From positions 1,860,001 to 1,924,000 of the forward strand of contig NC_013174.1 in NCBI RefSeq assembly GCF_000024065.1: a DNA stretch of 64,000 nucleotides. The letters run 5' to 3'. Origin of the DNA: Jonesia denitrificans DSM 20603 (GTDB lineage Bacteria > Actinomycetota > Actinomycetes > Actinomycetales > Cellulomonadaceae). Below the pieces are notes generated by a model. It was not told where the DNA came from. It searched no databases and worked only from the letters and a program-made list of their open reading frames with translations. Positions 1 to 12,332 of the stretch are shown piece by piece; the stretch's first letter is position 1, and every line of letters begins with the position of its first letter. The translations under genes and the position numbers were made by a program.

Positions 1-3577
<3,577 letters not shown>

Positions 3578-3581
<4 letters not shown>

Positions 3582-4006
3582 GCGGTCAAGCACGCCACAT
3601 CACCGTGGTTGCCGCACTCGTGCGAGATCCTGATGGTCGCCTACTCCTGGTGCGCAAGCGTGGAACCCAGCGCTACATTCAGCCCGGTGGAAAACCCGAC
3701 CTCGGCGAAGAAGTCACCACGACAGCAGCCAGAGAAGTGGCCGAAGAAACTGGTCTCAACCTTGATCCGGACCGGTTCACCACCATGGGCACTATCCACA
3801 CGAACGCAGCGAACGAACCCGACCACACGCTCACCGCTCATTGTGTGAGCGTGTGTCTCAACTACCTTGAGGCGTCACACGTGAGTGCCGCTGCGGAAAT
3901 CGAAGAGGCCGTCTGGGTGTCACCCCAACAGGCCATGTCTATGCCCGTTGCTCCTTTGCTCCACGACCACATCCTGCCCGCGATCCTCACCCCCACCACA
4001 CCGTAA
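3578..4006 (+). CDS. NUDIX hydrolase
   Basis: A NUDIX-fold pyrophosphohydrolase of about 142 residues that would hydrolyse a nucleoside diphosphate linked to another moiety; the substrate cannot be told. The NUDIX box is complete: GGKPDLGEE, then about seven residues, then REVAEETGL, giving the metal-binding glutamates. The open frame extends upstream to 3533, but ATG at 3578 (MSGQARHITVV) overlaps the stop of the peptidase gene as ATGA and fits the family start. It is the second gene of a two-gene unit and faces the convergent MFS gene across about 40 bp. Confidence 0.9.
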
Positions 4007-4045
4007 GCTGTAGGAGACCTCACCTAAATAACAGTGAGGGAACGG

Positions 4046-5389
4046 TTACGTTGCCTGAGTGACAGTGCGCGCATCGTAGGTAAGGAAACGTGGATACCAC
4101 GCCATCAGAACCCACAGTACGATGATGCAGGCCACGCCCCCGACGACGGCAGCCCACCCTTCCCCAAACCACTGGGCTTGAGTGCCCAGCCACATGTCAC
4201 CCAGTCGGGGGCCACCGGCCACCACAACGATAAAAACGCCCTGGAGGCGCCCGCGCATGTGGTCGGGTGTTGCGGTTTGCAAAATGGTTTGCCGGAACAC
4301 CGCAGAAATTGCGTCACTTGCACCTGCCATAAACAAAGCACATGCCCCAGCGAGAAGAAATCCCCACTGGATCGAGTCAGGTGACGTCCGCCCTGCTGCC
4401 ACCATGAGGGCACCAAAGGCCACAATGGACATCCCCCACGCAGTAATCGCCACCGCGATAATCAGTCCTTGACGGTGCATCACTGTCAGAGCCCCGGACA
4501 ACAGCCCTGCAGACATCGCACCGACCGCAAACGCTGCCGTCAGCACGCCGACGGTGGTTTCTGCGCCACCGAGCACAATGACACCCAACGCAGGAAACAG
4601 TACCCGCGGGGAGGCGAGAATCATGGCAGCCAAGTCTGCCAAGAACGTCATGCGCACATCGGGTTGAGTACGCAAATACACCAACCCGTCAAGGATGGCA
4701 CGCACCCCCACCACGCGGCGTGCAGGGCCAGTGGACACCTGCGCGCAGGACGCCTGACCGCCAGAATCGGGACCCTCACGTCCAGGAAGGGCCGGAGGAA
4801 TATCAGGCAGCCGCACCAGTGCCCACAACGCGAACGTGAACAGCACAGCATCCACGGTGTACGCCACACCGTAACCACCCCAGTTCACCAACAACGCGGC
4901 GAGCAGGGGACCACCAAACAACGCCGCGTTCCACGTGATTGTCATCAACGAGTTCGCTGCCGGAATTTTCTGAGCTGGAACGATACGCGGCACAATCGCT
5001 TGTCGTGCCGGATTGTTGACTGCAAACGCGGCAGACTGCACAGCCACCAACGTGTAGAGCACACCCGTACTCTCCAGCCCCACAAACGCCTGCACGGCAA
5101 GTAACGCTGACGTCACCCACAGCACCGACGATGCGATCAGTGCGATCCGCCGCCGGTCATAGGCATCAACCAGCGCACCGCCATACAACCCCAAAACAAC
5201 CAGCGGGATCAGGGCCGCCAAGCCAATCATCCCCACTGACAGGGTTGACCCCGTGATCGCATACATTTCCAGTCCCACAGCAACAACCGTGATCTGGGCA
5301 CCAATGTTGGAGACCCCTAATCCCCACCACAGTCGGGCAAATGCAGGAGACGATCGAAGGATTGAGGTATCAACAAAAATCGACGCCAT
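4046..5389 (-). CDS. MFS transporter, EntS-like exporter family
   Basis: An integral membrane major-facilitator protein of 447 residues with about twelve hydrophobic segments. The N-terminal part FARLWWGLGVSNIGAQ followed by a loop containing DAYDRRRIAL (the MFS motif A region between helices 2 and 3) resembles the MFS_3/EntS group of drug or siderophore exporters. The substrate is unknown. It begins 3 bp after the MetE-like gene ends and so is likely the last gene of the mnmA operon. In other actinobacteria this position is usually followed directly by ligA, so this transporter and the peptidase/NUDIX pair look like an insertion into a conserved neighbourhood. Confidence 0.88.
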   Translation of the reverse strand: MASIFVDTSILRSSPAFARLWWGLGVSNIGAQITVVAVGLEMYAITGSTLSVGMIGLAALIPLVVLGLYGGALVDAYDRRRIALIASSVLWVTSALLAVQAFVGLESTGVLYTLVAVQSAAFAVNNPARQAIVPRIVPAQKIPAANSLMTITWNAALFGGPLLAALLVNWGGYGVAYTVDAVLFTFALWALVRLPDIPPALPGREGPDSGGQASCAQVSTGPARRVVGVRAILDGLVYLRTQPDVRMTFLADLAAMILASPRVLFPALGVIVLGGAETTVGVLTAAFAVGAMSAGLLSGALTVMHRQGLIIAVAITAWGMSIVAFGALMVAAGRTSPDSIQWGFLLAGACALFMAGASDAISAVFRQTILQTATPDHMRGRLQGVFIVVVAGGPRLGDMWLGTQAQWFGEGWAAVVGGVACIIVLWVLMAWYPRFLTYDARTVTQAT

Positions 5390-5392
5390 GCG

Positions 5393-6451
5393 TCACGCTT
5401 CTGCTTTCTCAGCCACATATTCGGCTGTGGACATGAGTGTTCGGATACTGCCTCGAGCAGTATCCACAGACCCACCTGCACAGTGTTCCGCTGCAGCGTT
5501 GTGGAAACCGATACTGACCTCAGCCAGCTGCGCCGCTGGCAGCCCTACCCGGTGCCACCCGGTTGTGAGCGCATCGCCAAGCCCTGCCACGTCCGTCCCC
5601 GCGCACGACGACATCACGGGTGTGGGCAACCCAGCGTGGAAGCCCACACCATGCTCGACCACGGTCGCGATGTGCTCCCACAGTCGCTCATTCCACGGGC
5701 CTAACGCCACCCCCAGACGATGCACGGTGTGCGCTGGTGAACCCAGATCCGCGAGCACCCGCGCCGCCGTGGGGATACCCACCCAGGAATCACCTGTGTG
5801 CACCGTGACCGGCACAACCTGAGCAATCGGATCAAGTGTCCGATGCAGCACCTCCACCGCGAGCGCAGGGTCCACTGCTCTGATGCGGGAGTGTCCGGAG
5901 AATGTGGGGATGAGTCCGGTGAGGGTGGCGGCTAGGTCTGATTCGTCCACTTGCAGGTGGAGGGGGCTTCGCGGAATGAGAGCGCCGATGCGTGTCACGG
6001 TGTGGCTAAGTCCCTCACCAAGGGCGGATGCGATGTCGCGGATGGCACCGTGGTCGGCAAGGGCCCGGTCGCCGTGGTGAAGCCACAGGCGGGTTGCCAG
6101 GGTGAGGGGGCCAAGCACTGTGAGGGTGAATGGTGTGGTTGCGGTGTGCCCGGCGATGGTGAGCGCGTCGAGTTGGTCGGCTAGTTCGCCGGTGACACGG
6201 TGGGCGTCATGTCCCGCGTGCGGGGCAAGTTTCCAGCCGTGGGGTCCGTGTTCGTAGTTGAGTTCTGCCAACGTGGACAGGGTGCGGGGCAGGAGGGACA
6301 GGTGCGGGTGGGTTGGGTAGTGCGGCAGGAATGCGTGGGTGGTGATCCCTGTGGGGGTGGCCGATGCGTCGTCGAGGATGTGGAGTTGAGTGGTGAGGTG
6401 ATCGTGTGCGGCGGTCAGCGGCCAGTGGCCGCTGGGCAAGACAGTGGTCAT
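5393..6451 (-). CDS. MetE C-terminal-domain-like protein (methionine synthase II family)
   Basis: A 352-residue protein related to the C-terminal catalytic domain of cobalamin-independent methionine synthase, of the type found between mnmA and ligA in actinobacteria. Recognisable parts are [23 protein letters not shown] (equivalent to the QxDEPAL strand) and [13 protein letters not shown]. In true MetE the last segment reads H-x-C and supplies two zinc ligands; here the cysteine position is not cysteine, although a later cysteine (AEHCAGG) may match the second zinc cysteine. Methionine synthase activity is therefore doubtful. The start codon overlaps the stop of mnmA by 4 bp, suggesting coupled translation. 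Confidence 0.8.
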   Translation of the reverse strand: MTTVLPSGHWPLTAAHDHLTTQLHILDDASATPTGITTHAFLPHYPTHPHLSLLPRTLSTLAELNYEHGPHGWKLAPHAGHDAHRVTGELADQLDALTIAGHTATTPFTLTVLGPLTLATRLWLHHGDRALADHGAIRDIASALGEGLSHTVTRIGALIPRSPLHLQVDESDLAATLTGLIPTFSGHSRIRAVDPALAVEVLHRTLDPIAQVVPVTVHTGDSWVGIPTAARVLADLGSPAHTVHRLGVALGPWNERLWEHIATVVEHGVGFHAGLPTPVMSSCAGTDVAGLGDALTTGWHRVGLPAAQLAEVSIGFHNAAAEHCAGGSVDTARGSIRTLMSTAEYVAEKAEA

Positions 6452-7719
6452 GCGGTGGCGGCGGCTCGTTGGGGGGTGGGGAGTGTGGCTTTGCGGTCAG
6501 AGGCGACCACGGTTGCTTGCCCAATGACTCGGGTCCCGCGGTACAAGACAATGGATTGTCCTGCTGCGACTCCGCGCAACGGGGATTGAAGTTCCACTTC
6601 GACCAGGGCAGTGTGGTCGTGGCCAGGGTCTGCGCCCTCAACACGGGTGCACTCGGCTGCGAGTTCTTCGCGGCCCGCTGGCATAAGGTCACGCGCACGG
6701 TCAAGGGGAACAATGCGAGCGCGACCGGGCAGCGCCGCGCCATGGGCGCGCACTTGCCCTTCGATTGCAAACCAGTCACTGCCTTCGGTGGTCAGGGACG
6801 CATCGGTGAGAATGTCGGTGGCGAACCAGACTGCTTTGTCACCCACAATCCGGTTCACGGACAGCAGTTCGGATGGACCAACGATCACGGTGTTGTCGCG
6901 GGTGCTGACTCCAAGGACGTAGCGGGGTTTGCCGTCTTCAGCGGGGCGTCCGAGGGCGAGTCCTTTGCGTTGACCGACCGTGTAGGCGTAGGCGCCGTCG
7001 TGAGTTCCGACGACGTTGCCGTCCGTGTCTAGGACCTCACCTGGGCGTGACCCCAATCGGTCGCGCAGGAATCCTTTGGTGTCACCGTCTGCGACGAAGC
7101 AGATGTCGTATGAATCTGGTTTGTTTGACACGCTCAGGCCGCGGCGTTCTGCTTCTGCACGGACCTCGTCTTTTGAGGCGTACCCCCCGAGCGGGAAAAT
7201 CGCGTTCTTCAGCCGGTCTGGCCCCATCACAGCGAGCACATACGACTGGTCTTTGGCGTCGTTGGGGGAACGGTGCAGTTCGCGGATCACCGTGGGTTGT
7301 CCGTGCACATCGGTGGTGTCACGGTCAATGATCTGAGCGTAGTGTCCGGTAGCAACCGCATCAAACCCTAGTGCCATCGCTTTATCGAGCAGTGCTTCAA
7401 ACTTGATGTGCTCATTGCAGCGCACACACGGGTTCGGGGTGCGTCCAGCCTCGTATTCGGAAATGAAGTCGGCAACAACGGTGTCTTCAAACTTTTCCGA
7501 CAAATCCCACACGTAATAGGGGATGCCTAAAATGTCGGCTGCACGGCGGGCATCAGAGGCGTCCTCAATGGAACAGCAGCCACGCGAGCCTGACCGGAAC
7601 TGGTTACGGTTACGCGACAACGCCATGTGGACACCGACAACGTCGTGGCCGGCCTCCACTGCCAAGGCCGCTGCAACGGCAGAGTCAACTCCACCTGACA
7701 TGGCGGCGAGTACCCGCAT
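6448..7719 (-). CDS. mnmA: tRNA-specific 2-thiouridylase MnmA
   Basis: MnmA thiolates U34 at the wobble position of tRNAs for Lys, Glu and Gln using ATP and sulfur from a cysteine desulfurase. The N-terminus [15 protein letters not shown] carries the PP-loop ATP pyrophosphatase motif SGGVDS. The two catalytic cysteines are in NPCVRCNE and [10 protein letters not shown]. The 423-residue length is somewhat longer than the usual 360-380. It lies 52 bp downstream of a cysteine desulfurase gene on the same strand, the obvious sulfur donor, and overlaps the MetE-like gene downstream. Confidence 0.95.
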   Translation of the reverse strand: MRVLAAMSGGVDSAVAAALAVEAGHDVVGVHMALSRNRNQFRSGSRGCCSIEDASDARRAADILGIPYYVWDLSEKFEDTVVADFISEYEAGRTPNPCVRCNEHIKFEALLDKAMALGFDAVATGHYAQIIDRDTTDVHGQPTVIRELHRSPNDAKDQSYVLAVMGPDRLKNAIFPLGGYASKDEVRAEAERRGLSVSNKPDSYDICFVADGDTKGFLRDRLGSRPGEVLDTDGNVVGTHDGAYAYTVGQRKGLALGRPAEDGKPRYVLGVSTRDNTVIVGPSELLSVNRIVGDKAVWFATDILTDASLTTEGSDWFAIEGQVRAHGAALPGRARIVPLDRARDLMPAGREELAAECTRVEGADPGHDHTALVEVELQSPLRGVAAGQSIVLYRGTRVIGQATVVASDRKATLPTPQRAAATA

Positions 7720-7771
7720 GATTCTCCTTCACCGTAAAAACGTGTGTTTGTGGTTGTGTTGAGTGTGAGCG

Positions 7772-9010
7772 CTACCGGCCAGTTGTGGCAAGCCCAGCAC
7801 GCCGAGCACGCTCAACCACCGTCGGTAACACCTCAATGACATGGTCAATATCTTCTTGAGTACTGGTCGCCCCCAAGGAGAAACGCAACGCCCCGCGGGC
7901 AGTGAGTTCGTCAAGACCCATCGCAAGCAACACGTGGGAGGGCTGCGGTATTCCCGCTTGACACGCTGACCCGGTCGAAGCCTGCACCCCATGTGAATCA
8001 AGCAAATAGATGAGGGAATCGCCTTCACAGCCGGGAAAGGTCACATGGGCAATGGAACTGAGCCGCATATGCGCGTCCGGCCCCTGCGGGTCAACCCCAC
8101 GAACCTGCGCATCAGGCACAGCCTCAACGATGCGCGCCAACAGCTGATCGCGCAACTCGCGCTCCCGCTCCACCCGCGCCGGCAGCTCGCTTGCCACCTG
8201 CACGGCAGCAACACGCCAGGAATGAATAGCTGCCGCATCGATAGTGCCTGACCGGACCTGTCGTTCCTGACCGCCACCATGAAGAACCGGATACATCTCT
8301 AGGTCGCGGCGCGCAATCAACGCCCCCACGCCCACAGGCCCACCAATTTTGTGGGCTGTCACCGTCAGAGCATCCACACCGCTGTCTTGAAAATTCACGG
8401 CCAAGTGCCCGGCCGCCTGCACAGCATCGGTGTGCATCGGGATACCGTAACGGTGAGCGATCTGCGCAAGCTCCGCAATCGGCTGGATTGTCCCCACCTC
8501 GTTATTTGCCCACATGACCGACACCAACGCCGTGTCACTGGCATGCTCACGCAACTCCGCTTCCAACGCCAACGGGTCCACCAACCCCCGCTCGTCAACC
8601 GGAAGCGCAACAACCTGCGCGCCATCATCCTGAGCCAGAGCATGCGCAGGATCAAGAATCGCATGATGCTCCACAGCAGAAATCACGATGCGCGACCTGC
8701 GCCCATCCTGAGCTCGACGAGCCCGGAAGATCCCCTTCACCGCTAAGTTGTCTGCCTCAGTACCCCCCGAGGTGACAATGATCTCACTAGGCCGGCACCC
8801 GTAGATCGAGGCTAGCTCCTCACGGGCTGCCTCGACCACGCTCCGTGCCCGCCGTCCCGCGGCATGCAACGACGAGGGATTACCCACCACGGCTAACTGC
8901 TCCGCATACGCAGCAATAGCTGCCGGAACCATCGGGGTCGTGGCGGCATGATCAAGGTAACTGGTCCGTGCGGGCTTCACAGCGATTAAGTCTAATGGGT
9001 TGACCTCCAC
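7772..9010 (-). CDS. Cysteine desulfurase (NifS/IscS-like)
   Basis: A PLP-dependent enzyme that removes sulfur from cysteine and passes the persulfide on, here most likely to MnmA encoded immediately downstream and possibly to Fe-S assembly. Family features are SYLDHAATTPM at the N-terminus, TSGGTEADNLAVKG, the PLP lysine in TAHKIGGPVG, and the catalytic cysteine in STGSACQAG. Length (about 400) is normal. The annotated start is GTG at 9010; an in-frame GTG at 8980 (MKPARTSYLDH) is a plausible alternative. Confidence 0.93.
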   Translation of the reverse strand: MEVNPLDLIAVKPARTSYLDHAATTPMVPAAIAAYAEQLAVVGNPSSLHAAGRRARSVVEAAREELASIYGCRPSEIIVTSGGTEADNLAVKGIFRARRAQDGRRSRIVISAVEHHAILDPAHALAQDDGAQVVALPVDERGLVDPLALEAELREHASDTALVSVMWANNEVGTIQPIAELAQIAHRYGIPMHTDAVQAAGHLAVNFQDSGVDALTVTAHKIGGPVGVGALIARRDLEMYPVLHGGGQERQVRSGTIDAAAIHSWRVAAVQVASELPARVERERELRDQLLARIVEAVPDAQVRGVDPQGPDAHMRLSSIAHVTFPGCEGDSLIYLLDSHGVQASTGSACQAGIPQPSHVLLAMGLDELTARGALRFSLGATSTQEDIDHVIEVLPTVVERARRAGLATTGR

Positions 9011-9129
9011 CCGCCTGGTGAGTGTGACACGTCCAACGGCACAACATCTGATTCAATCCCCTGCACCGGTACGATGCCAACGAGACGACCTGCACAAACC
9101 AACGCCATGCCTCACACAAGGAGCACAAC

Positions 9130-10278
9130 GTGGGATTTCTTTGCGAAAACACCCTCGAATCTATCCGCAACCGCGCAGCACACTACGACGCCACCAACAC
9201 GTTCTTCGACGACGACCTCACCGAACTCCGCGACGCCGGATACCTTGCCGCTTTCGTCCCCACGGTGTTCGGGGGCTCCGGCCTCAGCCTCCAGGACATG
9301 ACACACGAACAAATGGCGCTTGCCGGGGCCGCCCCCGCCACCGCACTCGCCATCAACATGCACCACGTGTGGGTGGGAGTCGCCCGAGCAGTACACCGCA
9401 CCGGAGACTCATCCATGGACTTCGTCCTCGAGGAAGCCGCCCACGGCGAACTGTTCGCATTTGGGGTGTCCGAAGCGGGCAACGACCTTGTCCTGTTTGG
9501 TTCAAACACCCAAGCGATCCCCCACCAGGACGGTAGTTACACCTTCCATGGAACGAAGATCTTCACCTCCCTGTCCCCCGCCTGGACTCGCCTGGGAACC
9601 TTCGGGGTTGACACCACAGACCCCAACAACCCTATGAACGTGTGGGGGTTCGTGGACCGGGACCCGGAAGGGGTGACCGTCGCCAACGATTGGGACACGC
9701 TCGGCATGCGCGCCTCCCACTCCTGCACCACCCACCTTCATGGGGCGCTGGCACCCGCCACGCGCATCGTCCGGCGACTCCCACCCGGCCCCAGCACCGA
9801 CCCCATGATCTTCGCGATTTTCTCCACCTTCGAAATCCTGCTCGCCAGTGTCTACACTGGCGTGGCCACACGCGCCCTTGACCTTGCCATCGCCACCGCG
9901 CGCACCCGCACATCAAAAGCCAGTGGAACCACCTACGACCAGGACCCAGCAATCCGATGGCGCATCGCAGATGCTGCGATCGCCTTGGACGCCATCCACC
10001 CGCAAATTCGTCAAGCCGCACAGGATCTCGATGCCGGAATTGACCGTGGACCGTTGTGGTACCCGCAACTGTCTGCAATAAAAACGCGCGCCACAGAAAC
10101 CGCCCTTGACGTTGTCAACAAAGCGATCCGCGTGTCAGGAGGCTCGTCGTACTTCACCCGCAATGAACTCTCACGCCTGTACCGTGACGTCCTTGCTGGA
10201 CTGTTTCACCCTAGTGACGACGAATCAGTCCACAACGCCTGGGCCACCGCATTACTTGGACCACTCTCGCCTGCCTGA
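9130..10278 (+). CDS. Acyl-CoA dehydrogenase family protein
   Basis: A 382-residue flavoprotein of the acyl-CoA dehydrogenase fold, which oxidises acyl-CoA substrates and passes electrons to electron-transfer flavoprotein. Family sequence includes LRDAGYLAAFVPTVFGGSGLSL near the N-terminus and the C-terminal helical segment AIRVSGGSSYFTRNELSRLYRD typical of ACADs. The start is GTG at 9130, preceded by AAGGAG at 9118-9123 with 6-nt spacing. It sits between the cysteine desulfurase gene and the ETF genes, both on the other strand; ETF is its natural electron acceptor. Substrate chain length cannot be predicted from sequence alone. Confidence 0.88.
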   Translation: MGFLCENTLESIRNRAAHYDATNTFFDDDLTELRDAGYLAAFVPTVFGGSGLSLQDMTHEQMALAGAAPATALAINMHHVWVGVARAVHRTGDSSMDFVLEEAAHGELFAFGVSEAGNDLVLFGSNTQAIPHQDGSYTFHGTKIFTSLSPAWTRLGTFGVDTTDPNNPMNVWGFVDRDPEGVTVANDWDTLGMRASHSCTTHLHGALAPATRIVRRLPPGPSTDPMIFAIFSTFEILLASVYTGVATRALDLAIATARTRTSKASGTTYDQDPAIRWRIADAAIALDAIHPQIRQAAQDLDAGIDRGPLWYPQLSAIKTRATETALDVVNKAIRVSGGSSYFTRNELSRLYRDVLAGLFHPSDDESVHNAWATALLGPLSPA

Positions 10279-10282
10279 TCAC

Positions 10283-10318
10283 GCCCATTCCAGCGAAGGA
10301 TGGGCATGTGAATGCCCA
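10283..10318. terminator. Short hairpins between convergent acyl-CoA dehydrogenase and etfA
   Basis: Just after the acyl-CoA dehydrogenase stop there are two overlapping inverted repeats: GCCCAT/ATGGGC (10283-10305) and TGGGCAT gtga ATGCCCA (10301-10318). They could end transcription of either convergent gene, but no T-tract follows. The remaining ~100 bp to etfA shows nothing recognisable. Confidence 0.4.
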
Positions 10319-10419
10319 CATGCCCACCCTCACCGGTCGTCCCTGCGCAACGGGTGCGCCCCCAGGCGGCGCTCACCAGCACCACCTTGCGCTCACACAC
10401 GCACCAGTCGATGTGTCCC

Positions 10420-11415
10420 CTACTGTGCCGCTTTGTACTCGCGGATCGCGGCGGCAGCCTGCGGGAGCACATCTTGCAACTCACCAACAATGGCGAAGTC
10501 GCTAATGTCAAACAACGGGCAATCCGGGTCAGAGTTCACAGCAATAACGACGCCAGACGCTTGCATACCACCCCGGTGGTGTGGGGCACCAGAAATACCC
10601 GCCCCGATGTACACGCGTGGCGCCACCGTCACCCCGGTTTGTCCGATCTGAGCATCGTGCTCAATCCAGCCTTCATCCACAGCATCCCGGGTAGCGCCCA
10701 CTGCCCCACCCAGCGCATCTGCCAGCTCCTCCACGTGTGAGAAGTCACCGTTCGTTCCGCGACCGCCTGCCACCACATAGGCAGCCTCAGCAAGACGTGG
10801 ACGGTTGACACCACCATGGATCGCAGGGTGCACCGTGCGCGACACAAGCACCGTCGAGGACGCAGTCGCAGAGGGAACAACGGTGAGCCGTTGCACATCC
10901 ACATGACTCGACGGCACGTCAACCGGTGTCGGGACAACCGCGTTGGCCCGCACAGTCGCTACCGCCACGTCGGTCACCACCGTGCAATTGACGTCCCAGC
11001 TCCCGGCGAACACCCGCTTATAACCCACAAACGCGTCCCCCTCAAAACCGACCGTGACCGTGTCAATAACCAACCCAGCCCCAAGCAGATACGCCGCCCG
11101 CGCAGCAATCTCTTTGTTTTGGAATGTTGGGGACGCCAGCACCACTCGGCCTTGCACCTCGTTGACAACTGCCTGGACACCCTCGGCAGCAACCGGTGCC
11201 ACACAGGAACTGGCTTCGGCGGGGAAATCCACCACATACGTGCGAGTCACACCGTACTCGCGTAACTGCGCAAGAGTTGCCTCAGAAGGCTCCGTGAAGG
11301 ACACCGGAACCGGTTCACCCAACGAGTTCGCCAGGGTCAACAACTCCAACCCCGCCGAAGTGAGTTGAGTGTCCGCTGTGTCAAGCAGAACAACAATGGC
11401 GTGATCAGACATCAC
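10420..11415 (-). CDS. etfA: Electron transfer flavoprotein alpha subunit
   Basis: EtfA binds the catalytic FAD of the ETF heterodimer, which relays electrons from acyl-CoA dehydrogenases to the respiratory chain. The C-terminal FAD-binding part is clear: GAGISGAPHHRGGM, then VIAVNSDPDCPLFDISDFAIVG, the classic EtfA signature. The N-terminus (MMSDHAIVVLLDTAD) is the ETF N-domain. It follows etfB by 7 bp on the same strand, forming an etfBA operon. Confidence 0.95.
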   Translation of the reverse strand: MMSDHAIVVLLDTADTQLTSAGLELLTLANSLGEPVPVSFTEPSEATLAQLREYGVTRTYVVDFPAEASSCVAPVAAEGVQAVVNEVQGRVVLASPTFQNKEIAARAAYLLGAGLVIDTVTVGFEGDAFVGYKRVFAGSWDVNCTVVTDVAVATVRANAVVPTPVDVPSSHVDVQRLTVVPSATASSTVLVSRTVHPAIHGGVNRPRLAEAAYVVAGGRGTNGDFSHVEELADALGGAVGATRDAVDEGWIEHDAQIGQTGVTVAPRVYIGAGISGAPHHRGGMQASGVVIAVNSDPDCPLFDISDFAIVGELQDVLPQAAAAIREYKAAQ

Positions 11416-11422
11416 AGCCCCC

Positions 11423-12229
11423 TTAGATCAGTTCGTTGTCAATGAGGTACGCGGCCAAAGCCAACCCGCCCTCGCCTTTATCCACAACCGGAGGAATCTG
11501 CTCCCGGGGTGGACGTGGCTCACTCTTGGTCACATGTGTGCGCGCTGCACCATCACCAACGCTCTGCGGCGAGACATCAATATCGGTCAGGGACCACGCA
11601 GTGATCTCTTTGGTTCGGGCCGCCATAATCAGCGTGAAGTTCGGGTACCGCGGAGTGTTGACATGGTCTGTCACAGACAACACCGCTGGCATGGGGGCAG
11701 TCAACACCTCGGTGATGCCGTCGAGGTCACGGGTGATCTCAACCATGCCGTCACTGACCTCAAGGCGGGTGGCGAGGGTGAGCTGAGGCAGGCTCAACTC
11801 AGCGGCAAGGAGTGAGGGAATCACAGAACCCAAACCGTCCAACGCCGCCATTCCCGTGATGATGAGATCGACAGGTCCCTCGTGTTCGATGCGACGAATC
11901 GCCCCCGCCAGGGCACGTGCGGTGCCAAAGACATCGGAGCCTGCGAGCGCGGGGTCGCTGACGTGAATGCCGGTGTCGGCGCCGAGTTGGAAGGCTTTGC
12001 GTAGGGCGCTTTCAGCGTCAGCTGGGCCAACGGTCACGACGATCACTTCGTGGGCGTTGCGTTGGTCGGTGCCGAGTGCTTCGACGATTTGTAGGGCACT
12101 TTCGATGGCGTTTTCATCGAGTTCGTTCAGTGTGCCGTGTTCAGCGCCGCGTTGCACTCGCCCCTCCTCGGTGAAGCGGCGTTCAGAGTGGATATCGGGG
12201 ACGTGCTTGACGGGTACCACGATTCTCAT
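11423..12229 (-). CDS. etfB: Electron transfer flavoprotein beta subunit
   Basis: The beta subunit of ETF, which holds AMP and docks the partner dehydrogenases. ATG at 12229 (MRIVVPVKHVPDIHSERRF) matches the conserved EtfB N-terminus MKIVVCVKxVPD; the open frame extends about 35 codons further upstream, but that part is unlike the family. Later family motifs include VGPADAESALRKAFQLGAD and GMAALDGLGSVIPSLLAAEL. It is the first gene of the etfBA operon, divergent from glgX across about 100 bp. Confidence 0.94.
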   Translation of the reverse strand: MRIVVPVKHVPDIHSERRFTEEGRVQRGAEHGTLNELDENAIESALQIVEALGTDQRNAHEVIVVTVGPADAESALRKAFQLGADTGIHVSDPALAGSDVFGTARALAGAIRRIEHEGPVDLIITGMAALDGLGSVIPSLLAAELSLPQLTLATRLEVSDGMVEITRDLDGITEVLTAPMPAVLSVTDHVNTPRYPNFTLIMAARTKEITAWSLTDIDVSPQSVGDGAARTHVTKSEPRPPREQIPPVVDKGEGGLALAAYLIDNELI

Positions 12230-12332
12230 CGCGTGTGACTCTTTCGTTGATCCGACGGGTCCAGGGTCCAGACTACAACGGTTCGGCGGGCGGTTACGTT
12301 GAGGTCCGGTTGAGGTTTGCGACAATGGTGTC

